This document shows positions 44,283-54,858 of a stretch of DNA of 64,000 bases, piece by piece (position 1 is the stretch's first letter; each line of letters opens with the position of its first letter). The stretch is from assembly GCA_007449985.2 (NCBI GenBank), contig VIIQ02000621.1, positions 186,001 to 250,000 of the forward strand, read 5' to 3'. The stretch is from Desmodesmus armatus (taxonomy: Eukaryota; Chlorophyta; Chlorophyceae; Sphaeropleales; Scenedesmaceae). The notes under the pieces were generated by a model, which did no database searches, was not told the origin of the DNA, and was given only the letters and a program-made list of their open reading frames with translations. Made by a program: the position numbers and the translations under genes.

Positions 44283-45928
44283 TCAGGCAACAACCCCCTT
44301 GCCCCAGCTCGCCGTCGAGCGGAAAAAGGCATCTGCAGCAGCCTTGTTTGCCGCCTCTTTTTCCGCTGCCTCTGCTGCTGCTGCCGCCAGCGCTGCTGCC
44401 TCTTTGCTGTTAGGGTCCACATGGGGGATCAGGGCCTGCTTGAACGTTTCCACACTGAGCTTACGACCCACTACAATAAATGGGATGCCGGCATTCGAGG
44501 CTGCCTTCTTGCCCTGCAGTTGCAGCAGCAGCAACAGCAGCAGCAACAGCAGCAGCAACAGCAGCATGCACAAGATCTTGTCAGGGCCTGCCTAAAGGTT
44601 TCCACACTGACTTTATGCCCCACTACAATAAAGGGAATGCCTGCATTGGAGCCTGCCTCCTTGCCCTGCAGCAGCAGCAACAGCAGCATGCATGCACAAG
44701 TACTGTCAGCATCAAGCCCAGCACTGATGACTGCTGCCCAGCACACCCTGTCCTGCAGAACCCCTGACTGGCAGCAACAGCAGCATGCACAGGAGCTGTC
44801 AGGGCCGAGCTCATTGCCACTTGATAGTGACCTGACTTGAAGCCTGTCCTGCAGTGAGACAAGACTTGCACCAACACGGAGTGACGCTGTCCTACTGTTT
44901 CTGCTCTCTTCGCGCTCCCATGCCTCGTCCTTGCAAGGCCGTGCCGCAGAGGCCGTGAGCTGAGTTCATATGCCTGCCAGGCATCAATATGTGTGGCACC
45001 TTGGCTTACCCCCTGCCCCGTCATTCTCTCCCTACTTCCCACTCCCTGTGCAACCCTACATCCCCAACCCCTCCGTGCCCGCCATTGCCGCCCTCACCTG
45101 AGCTAAATTCCTGTGCTTGCCAGATGATGAGCACTTTGCCGCCAACATGACGTCAGCATTTTTTATGCTGTCCGTCAGCGCCACGCGTGTCTGCCAGCCA
45201 CAGGCCTCTATAACCTGGCTCACAGCTGCTGCCTCCACACCAAACCTGAAAACTCGCAGCAGCTTTTGCCCATTGCCGGCTGCCTCAGCTGCTAAGGGGC
45301 TGGGGAGGCTGCCGAAACCCTTGCCATTGCTGGGCAGACGCCACCCAGAGGGGATGACGGGAGGCAGCTTTGCACTGCTGCTGCTGCTGCTGCTGCTGCC
45401 GGCGTCGCTGCTGCGCTTGGTGTTGCCGCCGCTGCTGCTGCTACTTGAGGGTGTGTCACTGCTGCGCCTCGCTGCACTTTTGCTGCTGGCAGCGGGTCCT
45501 TTTGGCTTTGCACCTGGGCCGCCGGCGCGCCCAGGGGCACCAGCAGCAGCACCTGCAGCCCTGCCATCTCTCGATGCTGCTGCTGCTGGCCTCCTTTTCC
45601 CGCTGTTGCTGCCAGGAGGAGCTGATGTTTGCCTACTGGGCTTTAACCTCGGAGCACCCTTGGTATCTTTGCTGCTGGCTGTGCTGCCCTGGTTTGACTT
45701 CTTAGCTGAGCTGGGTGCTACAGGCGCGATGCTTTTGTACTGCTGCATCATCTCGCCAAAGCTGCGCACAGGTTGTGGCTGCTGCTGCTGCTGCTGTTGC
45801 TGCTGCTGGGATGCTTGTGCAGTGGTAGAGGCGCGCCTGCCTGTGCTGGGACGTAACGTTGGTGTTGGTATGTGTATGTGCCCTGTTGTGGCACAAACCA
45901 TGCTGGGGCGGACGTGAAGGGCATGCAT
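44283..45928 (-). CDS. Plastid-targeted protein with SPD1/ycf45-type C-terminal domain
   Basis: Two exons, 45098..45928 and 44283..44513, both phase 0, give 353 residues. The start MHALHVRPSMVCATTGH has few acidic residues and fits a transit peptide. A Gln run, a motif RSFGEMMQQYKSI, and a long Ser/Lys/Ala/Pro-rich disordered stretch follow. The ordered part begins LLRVFRFGVEAAAVSQVIEA. It continues WQTRVALTDSIKNADVMLAAK, then (next exon) NAGIPFIVVGRKLSVETFKQAL. That pattern resembles the small domain after the ATPase/R3H region in SPD1/ycf45 plastid proteins (alternating 'DADAVLAL' and 'PIYTIKSS..QI.RAL' blocks). The ATPase itself is absent. The assignment is by remembered pattern only. An upstream partial copy of exon 2 (about 44595-44665) could act as an alternative acceptor. 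Confidence 0.6.
44595..44665 (-). repeat. Upstream partial copy of SPD1-like exon 2
   Basis: The minus strand reads acceptor CTGCAG then GKEAGSNAGIPFIVVGHKV and SVETFRQAL. This matches GKKAASNAGIPFIVVGRKL and SVETFKQAL of the real exon at 44513. After about 24 codons it runs into a CTG-rich stretch with no good GT donor, so it cannot simply replace the exon. Confidence 0.85.
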
Positions 45929-46457
45929 TTTGTTGTCTGTGGTGTTTTGGGAGACCCGTGGGCCAGTGGTGGAGACTGCAGACGACAACAGCGATCGAAA
46001 CAACTGCAACAAGCGATGAGGAAGCAACATCTACTGCAAAGCTGCTTGCATTGATTGCTTGGGCCAAAACAAAAAATGTTTGTTGACGAGTGTGACCGAA
46101 ATTGTGGAACAGGTTGAACGGGCACCAAATCTGCATAGATTGATGTCATCTCGTCACATCGCTTCCCTTTGGTTACACCTCGTTCTCGTAGTGCGTACAC
46201 CCGCAGCAACCAACAGTCAGCAGTAGCAGCAGATCACAAGTGACTCCATAACCACCTTTTTGCCTCTGTCCCTCAGGATCAGTCAATCCAAGTGAGTTTA
46301 CTGCTGATGCGACTCATCCAATGCCACCCCTGTGCTCACAAGGTCACGGCATTCATGGCAGCAGCAACAGCCCATAGCTGCACTGTGGGCAGTGGACTCT
46401 GTGCGCAGCGAAATGTTCACTTTCTGCATGCTGTTCTGGCCTGATGACCATGCGCAG
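45929..46457. promoter_or_regulatory. Divergent promoter region SPD1-like gene / mitochondrial uL24
   Basis: About 530 bp between two genes transcribed away from each other. It should contain both promoters and possibly a first exon of the uL24m gene. No element is certain. Confidence 0.4.
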
Positions 46458-49400
46458 TGCCGTCCAAACACATAAAGGCTATCAGGAAAATGTTCCCGAG
46501 CCCCAGCAGCTGGAGGATTGTGAGAGGCGACACAGTGCAGGTTAGCAGCAGGCCTGCCGCCATTGCTGGCACTTGTCTGGGTCCCACCAACAGCTCACAG
46601 GGCCCACCAGCAACAGCAGGACACGTCAACAGCAGTTCATTAGCAGTTTCGAACTGTCTACTATGCAGTAGCTGGCTTTGTTGTTGGTGCTAGGGGTGCC
46701 GCTTGCACTTGTCTCCAAGGCGGGTCTCCATTTGGCAGACCCTGACAGACCCTTCAGCCATGTGCCCCTCAGTATCATCACATACCTGGGTGCGCATCCA
46801 TGCCTGCAGCTTTGGTGTCAGCCACCACTGCAACCTGCCATGCAGCTATCTTGCCTCCTGCCCACCACATCTCCCCCTCCTGCCATCTGCATTCAACTCA
46901 TTTCTCCCTACTGTACTGGATCTGCGGTATCGCAGGTCATGGCTGGCAAGGACAAGGGCAAGAAGGGCCAGGTTATGCGTGTGATCCGGGACCAGCGCTT
47001 CCCACGTGTGTTTGTGTCAGGGCTCAACATGGTGAGCACCACAACAGCGGCCCAGCAGCAGCACTAGCAACAGCAGTAGCAGTAGCAGCAGCAGGAGCAG
47101 CAGCAGACTCCCAACTTCAGGCACACAGCTGCAGTGACAGAGGCAGGCACTCAGCAGATGGACAACACCACTGACAGTCCCAAGCTCTGGGTGCATGCAA
47201 TTCAGATCATCCATTTGAGGCGCAATGTCAGAAGCGGCCGCAATTAGCAGCTAGCACAAGCGTCATGTTGCAGTTTTTGCTGCAATGCACTAGCCACCAC
47301 CCTCAGCTCCCCTACCACCCGGCCCCTGGACTGGCAGTGGTTGAGCTATTCGGCTGGCACGGCATGAGGGTAAACTTGCATTCTCACACCTGTCTTCTGT
47401 GTGTGATGCTGCTGTGATGGCTGCGCAGATGACGCGCCGGGTCCCAAAACGCACTTTGTCAACTGGCCAGCATGCGCCTGGTTTCAGTGTCAAGATGGAG
47501 GTGAGGGTCGCGGTTGGACTGCTGCAGCTAGCTAGCTTTGAAGTGCGTGCTGACAAGACTAGGAATCAAACATACAAACGGACAGCCAGTAGCATAAAGG
47601 TCCTGAGATACAACGCATGCACATGTTGAGAGGTGTAACCCCAGCCCCTTGCAGTGGCCACTGGCAGGGAAGAGGTTGCAGCAACACGGTCGCCTCAGAC
47701 CTACCCAGCGCCTTTCAATTCATGCTGTGAAACAGCTGCTGCAAACAGCTGCTGCAAACAGCTGCTTGTTCCCACCCAGATGCGCGCCTGCAGCTCTTGA
47801 CCACACGCCACTCCACTGCTGCAGCAACAGCCAATGCGCAGCCAGCCACATGGCATACGTTGTACTGTCCAGCTGCAGCTTAGGGCAGGGGCACGCCAGG
47901 TGTTGATTGAGGACAGCTTTGAGGACAGCAGCGCCTTCAGCACTCACTGTACACTCTGTCTGTGGACGCTACCGTGTCTGATTGCGTCACCCTACCTCTG
48001 CTGCTGCTGCTGGTACTGCCCTGGCCAGGCGCCCTTGCACTACTCCAATGTCATGCTCGTGGACCCCCTCAGCCAAAAGCCAGTGAGGACCTACTTCAAG
48101 TTTGAAGACCAGCCACCGTTCAAACGGGTGAGTGCAGATCAGGCACAGGCGGTTGTCAGCTGCACTTCCTAACGTCACTTTGCCATGGTTCAGTCACACA
48201 AATGGCAGGGGACACTGTCACTGGGGGAATTGATGCTGCGCATCTGCTACAGCAGGCCAAAGCTTGTACTATAATGTGGGTTTGCGCGCCTAAGCCGCAG
48301 AACAGTGCATGGGGTTGGAGTCCATTGCATCTATTTATCCATGGCATCATCCGTGGCAGCATCTGTGGCATCAGATGTTTACCTGTGGCAGCATCTGTGG
48401 CATCAGAGGTTGAAAACAGCAACAAGGGCCAAAACCAACCCCAGGTTATGGGCAACCGCTGCGCTGCGAGTCCTTGCGCCCATGTGACCGCACCACGCCA
48501 TGCTGTGCCATGCTGTGCTGTGCTGTGCAGGTGCGCTTGACAAAGGGCAAGCACGCAACCAACTCGGTCATCCCCTGGCCACAGGCCTGGAAGGGGGACT
48601 TGACACCACCAGCAGCAGGTGTGCAGCAGTGCTGGCTTGCCATGCACAGTTGCCTAGGCCCGCTGCTTGCAGCCTGTGTGAAGCCTGCTTCCATGGTAGC
48701 AAAGCGCTTTGTTTGCAAGTCCACGTCTGCTGTGTGCATGCACGCTGCTGCCTTCCTGTCTGCCTGCATACTGCCTGGCTGCTTCTCTGCTGAAGAGGCG
48801 CCATGCTACGCATGTGCCACATTGCGGCATGCCCCGCATTGTGATGGTCATCCTGCAATTGGTGCTGGTGTGTGTGACTGCAGCAATGACAGCGCCAGGC
48901 TGGGGCAGCAAACGGTGCAGTATGACAAATCATGGTGCTGCATGCTCACTTGTGTGTTGCTGTGCTGTTCTGTGTGGTGCAGTGGGGGAGAAGGACACCC
49001 GGTTGGAGGTTGTCAACGAGGTCACTTATGACCCGGCGACAGACTTTACCCTGGAGCTGCCCTCAGCACACTTGCAGAAAAAGAGGGTCCAGGAGCAGCG
49101 GGCAGCGGCAGCAGCAGAGAGGAAGGCAGCACAGCAGGAGCTGTACAAGAGGTACAGGCCCCTGCTGTTCAGCAAAGCAGCTGCAGCTGCTGGCACAAAT
49201 GGCAGCAGCAGCGTGGGGGGCAGTGCAGCAGACAGCAGCGGCGACGTCAGTACGACGGGCCCCAGCAGCGTGCGCAGCTACTGTAACAGCAGTGAAGCAG
49301 CCAGCAGTACGTCAGCATGCAGCTTGGGAGCGGCAGGTTCCTTACTGATGCTGCAGCGCAGCAGGCTGAGCAGTACCAGCAGCAGCAGTAAGCTCCTGGC

Positions 49401-49479
49401 CTGGTGCGCCACGCAGCAGCAGCACCATGTGCACCGACTAAGCTGGTGTGGGCTCGCAGCAGCGCCGTTACTGCTGTGA
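46458..49479 (+). CDS. MRPL24: Mitochondrial 50S ribosomal protein L24 (uL24m)
   Basis: KOW-domain component of the mitochondrial large subunit. Exons: 46458..46540, 46936..47031, 47429..47500, 48029..48127, 48531..48618, 48983..49479, about 311 residues. The first listed exon begins TG-CCG after an AG, so the start codon may be split by an intron (A|TG giving MPSKHIKAIRKMF), or a presequence exon lies upstream. An internal ATG at 46490 is the other choice. The core SWRIVRGDTVQ-VMAGKDKGKKGQVMRVI matches the KOW motif. Then APLHYSNVMLVDPLSQKPVR and VGEKDTRLEVVNEVTYDPATD match mitochondrial L24. The last about 130 residues are an Ala/Ser-rich extension beyond normal length; a missed intron or a different stop is possible. 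This is distinct from the plastid uL24 gene at 21-24 kb. Confidence 0.88.
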
Positions 49480-49671
49480 TACATGGGTTGTTTTGGTGTT
49501 GTTCTGGATTTGTAACAACTCAGTTGAGCGGTTACACATGGTGTGGTGTTGCTTCATATCATGCTTTGATGTCATTTAGCTGCGTTTCTGAATGGTGTCT
49601 TTGCTGTGACGTCCACAGCCTTCCACACTGCGGTTATTTGATCACCGATTGCCGCGAAACCTTCACACGAC

Positions 49672-51288
49672 ATGGGCAGTCAGTCGGCCCTGCCAGCGGC
49701 TGGAATGCTATCAAGGATTGGCCAAGGTGGTCAGCCTGGCAGCAACCGCAACAACAGCAGCACCGCAACTTCGCGAAAAACCAGCAAGCCCTCCGCAGCA
49801 ACAGCAGCACAGGGACCTCCATCTGCACTGCCCAGATTCATGCAGCCAACTTCATCCAGCAAGCAGAGCGTGACAGTAGCAGCACAGCAGCAGGAGCAGC
49901 GGCTTACGGCCTCAGGAAGGCTGTCCACACCGCCCCAGTCTGGGCACCTTGCCTGCACCCCCGTGCTGAACATCAGCGCAAAGCCATCTCCCCCGGACCC
50001 AGCAACCAGCAGCAGCACCTCAAGCAAGTGGAAATCCAGCTCAGCCAGCGGCCCAGTATTCAGTGTGATCAGCAGGGGCAGCAGGCAGCCGACAAAGCAG
50101 CCCCTGCAGCCCAGCAAGCCCCACCCAACAGCATCCCGCATCAGCAGACCCCCCTCCTGCAGCAGCACACCCCAGCACAGCAGTGCCAGCAGCAAGAGCT
50201 TGAGCCTGCGCAGCAGTCCAAGAAGTGTCAGGACAGCGTCCACGCTGGGCAGCAGTGCTGCATCCACACCTGTGCAGGGCAGCAAGCTGGGCCCACGCAG
50301 GGATCAGAGCGGCACCAGTGGCTGCAGCACCTCCAGCACAGCATATGCGGGCAGCAGTGTCAGCACACCTCCACGCTCATGGAACAGCAAGGATTGCGAG
50401 TCGCTGGCCAGGGTGCTGTTCTGTGGTGAGGACGACACAGCTAATGATCAGGCCAGCCGCAGTCAACACACAGCCAGCACCAGCACCAAGCTGCCAGCCT
50501 GCCCCCCTGTCAGCACCACAGCCACCCCAGACAAGATGCGCAGCACCCAGAACACATACAGCCGCATCCCCTCAGGGCCTGGCGCAGCACATGCACCAGT
50601 CAGCACAGCAGGCAGTGCTCCGCCTGCAGGTGCGTGCACAGCAGGAAAGGATCGTGCTGAGCATGCAGCAGCTGCAGGAGTGGCTGTGAGCAACAACATG
50701 GGCAGTGCAGTGCATGCACCAGCGCAGGACGAGTCTGCCCTGCAGCTGCTGAGACAGCATGGGCACTTGCAGGACAGCAGCAGCACCACATGGCTGAGCG
50801 CAGGCTGCCCTGAAGAGGGCCTCAGGCAGCTGGCAGATGGCTCCTGCATGCCTGCTGAGGATGTTCTTGCAGGCCTGTCACAGTCCTGCATGCAGCCTTC
50901 TGATCAGGTTTATGCTGAGGCAGCTGGGGAAACAGGCAGGGATGCCTCAGTTGCAGGGCCTGGTGCTGCCGCATCCACAGCAGCTGACAGCATGGGGAAG
51001 CTGCACCAGGAGGGCTTGGCTGCAGGCGGTGACAGCGCCAGTGCACAGAGTGCCCCCACAGCTAAGGATATCGTCCATGAACCAACACGCAGCAGCAAGG
51101 CGTTCAGGAGCTGCGCGCTGCTAGTGGTGTGGAGCGTGCTGCTGCTGGCTGTTGGTTTCCTTGCAGCAGCTGTGCTGATTGATGTGGAAGGGCCAGGCAC
51201 CGCTATGTTGGGCGACAGCAGTGATGCGCTGTTTGATGACTCTGATATTGGGATCTTGGCTGGTGTGGCACGCCGTTATGCGATGTAA
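49672..51288 (+). CDS. Unknown low-complexity protein with a C-terminal membrane segment
   Basis: Not recognised. A single open frame of 538 codons runs from ATG (MGSQSALPAAGMLSRIGQGG) to TAA, with no intron needed. Most of it is Ser/Gln/Ala/Thr/Pro-rich and predicted disordered. Near the C-terminus (about 481-504) is one hydrophobic helix, ALLVVWSVLLLAVGFLAAAVLI. An acidic-then-basic tail ending ARRYAM follows. No signal peptide. This fits a single-pass or tail-anchor-like membrane protein with a long cytosolic part, but the 30-odd residues after the helix are long for a classic tail anchor. Coding is supported by frame length and the well-formed membrane segment; the repetitive composition lowers certainty. 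Confidence 0.6.
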   Translation: MGSQSALPAAGMLSRIGQGGQPGSNRNNSSTATSRKTSKPSAATAAQGPPSALPRFMQPTSSSKQSVTVAAQQQEQRLTASGRLSTPPQSGHLACTPVLNISAKPSPPDPATSSSTSSKWKSSSASGPVFSVISRGSRQPTKQPLQPSKPHPTASRISRPPSCSSTPQHSSASSKSLSLRSSPRSVRTASTLGSSAASTPVQGSKLGPRRDQSGTSGCSTSSTAYAGSSVSTPPRSWNSKDCESLARVLFCGEDDTANDQASRSQHTASTSTKLPACPPVSTTATPDKMRSTQNTYSRIPSGPGAAHAPVSTAGSAPPAGACTAGKDRAEHAAAAGVAVSNNMGSAVHAPAQDESALQLLRQHGHLQDSSSTTWLSAGCPEEGLRQLADGSCMPAEDVLAGLSQSCMQPSDQVYAEAAGETGRDASVAGPGAAASTAADSMGKLHQEGLAAGGDSASAQSAPTAKDIVHEPTRSSKAFRSCALLVVWSVLLLAVGFLAAAVLIDVEGPGTAMLGDSSDALFDDSDIGILAGVARRYAM

Positions 51289-51477
51289 ACAGAGAGGCTT
51301 AGTCATCGGCTCAACCGAAAGTCTGCTGATGCCACTAGACCACTGCCAGGTTGTCCCATTGTGACTTGTAACTAGTGAAGGCTATCTTAAATCTTATTCA
51401 ATCACCCTTCAAGACCCAAATGCAGACGTAGGGGATCATACAGCCGCGAGGGCGGGCAATCAGACGCTCCAATCACA

Positions 51478-52865
51478 ATGCTCAAGAAGAAACGTAAATG
51501 CATATCGCTTTTGGTACTTGTGGTTTTCAACCTGCTGGTAAGTGATCAAAAGCCGCACACTGCAACCTTTGCACATCCCGCCCGACCCTGCTGACAACAC
51601 TCCGTGGGTTGTGGCAGGTTGCACACAGCCACGCAGCAGCACTATCACAGAGCATATCCATCCAGTCAAAAGCTGCAGCTGAAGCTCTGGCGTCTCCATC
51701 AACAGCAGCATCAGACAACCAGCACCGCAGGTCCCTGAAACAGTTCAGCGCCCCTGGCCAGCTGCTGGCAGGCGCAGTGCAGGAAGGAGCCACACGTGCC
51801 ATCAACAAGATATCTTCAGCGACCCTTCTCGGTAACTTCTATGGCACGGAAGGTTTTGGCTTCCGAAACTATGCAGGAGCACTGCCAGCACCAGGAGGCT
51901 TGGAGCTCATGGCACTGAAAGCCCTCGGAGCAGCAACAGGCATAGGGGGCTTGGCAGCTGCAGGTGCAGGAGCAGCTGCGGGTGGCTCTCTGGGCTCGTT
52001 ATCCACAGGAGGAGGCAACGTCATGGGTCTTGAATCTCTGCTGCCAGGGATTGAGGTACTGGGGCTGGCCAAGGCCGTCCCCAAAAAGGTTGCCAAGAAG
52101 CTCCTGCGTGGGGCTTCCTCACTCCTCGGCGACAACAGCAGCAGCTCCGAAACAGTCACCACCACGGACACCCCTGGCACTGTCACTACAACAGTCATAA
52201 CACAGGAGGACCTAGGCAGTGACATTACAGCAGGCGCCAGCAGCCTAGGGCCAGCAGCAAAGGTGGGCCAGTTCATTGACGGTCTCGGCAGCAAGCAGGC
52301 CCATATGGCTGGAGGGGCCGCCAAGGCAGTTGGGGGGTTGCTCACACAGGCAGGCCATGCCTGGAAAACCCTAGGCAGCAAGCTGCAGCAGCACAAGGGC
52401 CACACCGTCATATACACACAAGACGGGAACATGGTGCCAAGCAGCGGTGGCACCTACATCTATCCAAGCTCGGGCGGCAGTGGTGGGATGGTGCCAGGGG
52501 GTGCAGTTGCCAGCGGCAACGGTGCTGGCATGATGCAGCCAGGCAGCAGTGGGGGTATGGTCATGGCACCTGGCACTGCAGGCGGCAGCAGCACCAGCGT
52601 TAGCACAGGGGGCAGTGGTATGACTGGTGGTTCTGTGGGGGCCATTCCAGGCCCTGGGTTTGCTGGCCCTGGTGCAGGGGCCAATGCAGGAGCAAATGCG
52701 GGCGCTCAGGGCACAGCCGGCTTTGAATTTGACGCAGAAGTGACACCCGATGTCATCAGTATTTCAGGCAGCGGTACCGCGGCAGGATCGGCGCAGGCCA
52801 ATGCAGGAGCAAATGCAGCAGCAGGAGCACCAGCTGCCTTCCAGTCCGTTGGTACCCCTTCCTAA
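51478..52865 (+). CDS. Secreted Gly/Ala/Ser-rich protein
   Basis: Not recognised. Exon 1 (51478..51537) encodes MLKKKRKCISLLVLVVFNLL. After a GT-AG intron, exon 2 (51618..52865) continues VAHSHAAALSQ, completing a clear signal peptide with cleavage likely after HSHA or nearby. 435 residues in all. The middle has Gly/Ala hydrophobic stretches (GATGIGGLAAAGAGAAAGG), a basic patch (KKVAKKLLRG) and Thr repeats. The C-terminal third is Gly/Ser/Met-rich (GGMVPGG, GANAGANAG), like an extracellular matrix or cell-wall protein. A separate Gln-rich ORF starts only 17 bp after the stop in another frame and could be the true C-terminus if there is a missed intron or indel. Confidence 0.7.
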
Positions 52866-52882
52866 GCAGCACCGCACCAGTG

Positions 52883-53740
52883 ATGATGCCTAGTGCTGGT
52901 GCTGGTGCTGGGAGCCTTGTGAGCACCCCTGGGGCGCTCCCTAGCGCCCCAGGGGGTGCGAGGATGGAGTCAGGTAGCTATGCTGCTGCTGCCACCACCC
53001 CAGAGCAGCGCATGGCAGAGGCAGTGGAGAGGCAATGGCGGCAGCAATGGCAGCTACCCGAAGAGCCAACCCAGCAGGAGCAGCAGCAGCAGCTATCTGA
53101 GTCACAGATAGCAAAGATGGGGCAGCAGCAGCTGATGATGCAGCAGCAGCAGGTGGAGCAGCTGCAGCAGCAGCAGATGCTGCAGGAGCTTCAGCAGCAG
53201 GCAGGGGGGACAGCACAGCAGCAACAGCTGCAGTTGACGCCACAGCTGATGCAACAGCTGCAGCAGCTGACGCCACAGCAGCTACAACAGCAGTTGCAAC
53301 AGCTGACGCCGCAGCAGCTGCAACAGCTGCAGCAGCAGTGGCAGGCACAAGAGCTCCAGCAGCAGCAGCTGCAAGAGCAGCAGTTGCAGCAACAGCAGCT
53401 TCAGGAGCAGTCAATGCAGCAGCAGCAGTTGCAACAGCAGCAACTGCAGCAGCAGCAACTACAGCAGCAGCAGTTGCAACAGCAGCAGTTGCAGCAGCAG
53501 CAAGTGCAGCAGCAGCAGGCAGAGCAGGAATGGCCCTTGGGGTACAACCTCGAGGCTGGTGCCCTGCAGTCCACCTATGAACCTGATGTTTCAGTGACTG
53601 GGCCCTTTGACTCCACTGCAGCAGCAGTGGCAGCAGGGTACCTGGGGGCTGGTGGTGGAAACTTGAACCAGAGAAAGGGTAACACTCAGGCCGGTACAAA
53701 GTCTGTTGGCAAGCGGAAGGGCGTCTTGGGCAGGCACTAG
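52883..53740 (+). CDS. Gln-rich ORF just downstream of the secreted protein
   Basis: Not recognised. From ATG-ATG at 52883 it encodes about 285 residues: a short Gly/Ser/Pro start, a helical WRQQWQLPEEPTQQEQ, and a Gln/Leu repeat block with LTPQQLQQ and QQQLQQ units. A non-repetitive end follows (WPLGYNLEAGALQSTYEPDVSVTG). The frame stays open upstream of the ATG into the preceding gene. It may therefore be the C-terminal part of the secreted protein joined by a missed intron or a one-base error, rather than a separate gene. Its tail (SVGKRKGVLGRH) is basic. Confidence 0.45.
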   Translation: MMPSAGAGAGSLVSTPGALPSAPGGARMESGSYAAAATTPEQRMAEAVERQWRQQWQLPEEPTQQEQQQQLSESQIAKMGQQQLMMQQQQVEQLQQQQMLQELQQQAGGTAQQQQLQLTPQLMQQLQQLTPQQLQQQLQQLTPQQLQQLQQQWQAQELQQQQLQEQQLQQQQLQEQSMQQQQLQQQQLQQQQLQQQQLQQQQLQQQQVQQQQAEQEWPLGYNLEAGALQSTYEPDVSVTGPFDSTAAAVAAGYLGAGGGNLNQRKGNTQAGTKSVGKRKGVLGRH

Positions 53741-54858
53741 TTCGTCTGTGGTCTTTTGTTGTTTTGCTGTTGCTGCAGCTGTGGCTGTGGTCAGTTTCAA
53801 TGCAGAAACAGTATGCTGGCAGCTTTTGTGCTGTGCAGCAGTAGGTATCTGTGGTGGCTTGAAGATAGGGCTTGCTGCTAGTGGTCCTGCTGAAACTCTG
53901 CAGGCTGCTGTTGGCGTTGTTCAGATGTGCAGAGTCTGTTGCAGCACCAGCATCCTGGTCTGCTCCAATCAAAACCCTCAGGCACAGGGGTTACATAGCG
54001 TGGAACCTCGTTGGTTGGTTGGTTGGTTGTTGGTCTGGATATCAGGCACACACATTGATTGTCCTGTGTGCTGAGGCCTCACAGTAGCCCTCTGCTCTGC
54101 TGTTGACTTCGCGCGTGGGCCGCCAGTGGGCGTAGGTTTAGGGTTTAGGGTTTAACCCTAAACCCCAACCCCTTAGCCCCTGCAGAAGCAGAAGCACCTG
54201 TGCAGGCCTGTCAATCCATAATGTCGCTATAGCAGGCCACCTCTTGGCGCTGCTGCTGTCTGGCGTAAAGGGTTCTGCAGGAACATCGCAGGCTAGCATT
54301 CTCGGCGGCTGCGTGTATGGTGTGCCGAGGCTAACTAGTCACGTCCAGATAGCACCAAACAAGGGCAGACTTTTGGAATAGAGGTTGAAGCATTCATAGC
54401 ATGGTTGTGGCTTGTGTTGACTGCTAGGCACACTTACTGATTGGCTTTGTGTGCATGAGCTTGTGCTGACGTTGCATACTAGTATTGTTTGGATATTTTT
54501 TGGGGGGGAGGTTGTTACAAGTGGATACTTTCACCGCTGAGCGGTACTCTCCACACGGGATGAACTGGGAAGACACACCTGCAAGAAAAACCTGCAGCAA
54601 GACCGGCAAACAAGACCAGCCCCCAAAAAAAAAACACCACCAAGGGCAACTGCCACACACACCAGGTATAGGATCGTGCATTCATGACTCAGCTGCAAGC
54701 TGGTAGTCTCCACACACCGTGCACGCACACACATGGGTCAGTCTTTCAGACAAGTCTCAACATAGGCAGAAGTTAACAGATCAAGCCAATCATTTGCTGT
54801 GCTAGCACGCAGAGCAGGACCCACAACACAGCTACTACTAGTGCTCCTGCTGCCAATG
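53741..54858. other. Intergenic, holds inverted telomere-type motif
   Basis: About 1.1 kb with no supportable gene. The first part is TG-rich and may be 3' UTR of the Gln-rich ORF. A patch of telomere-type repeats lies at 54133-54166. Confidence 0.45.
54133..54166. repeat. Interstitial telomere repeats, head to head
   Basis: About two and a half TTTAGGG units run directly into CCCTAAA units in opposite orientation. TTTAGGG is the plant/Chlorella-type telomere motif. The inverted arrangement is what a telomere-telomere joint or inverted end capture would leave. Confidence 0.85.

Noticed and set aside
45117..45917. 266-codon plus-strand ORF opposite the SPD1-like gene
   Set aside because: Complement of a Ser/Ala-rich exon; Leu/Ala/Pro low complexity and no domain.
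53100..53530. Treating the Gln block of the 53-kb ORF as a retrotransposon Gag
   Set aside because: No zinc knuckle, protease or polymerase nearby; the block is simple LTPQQLQQ-type repetition.
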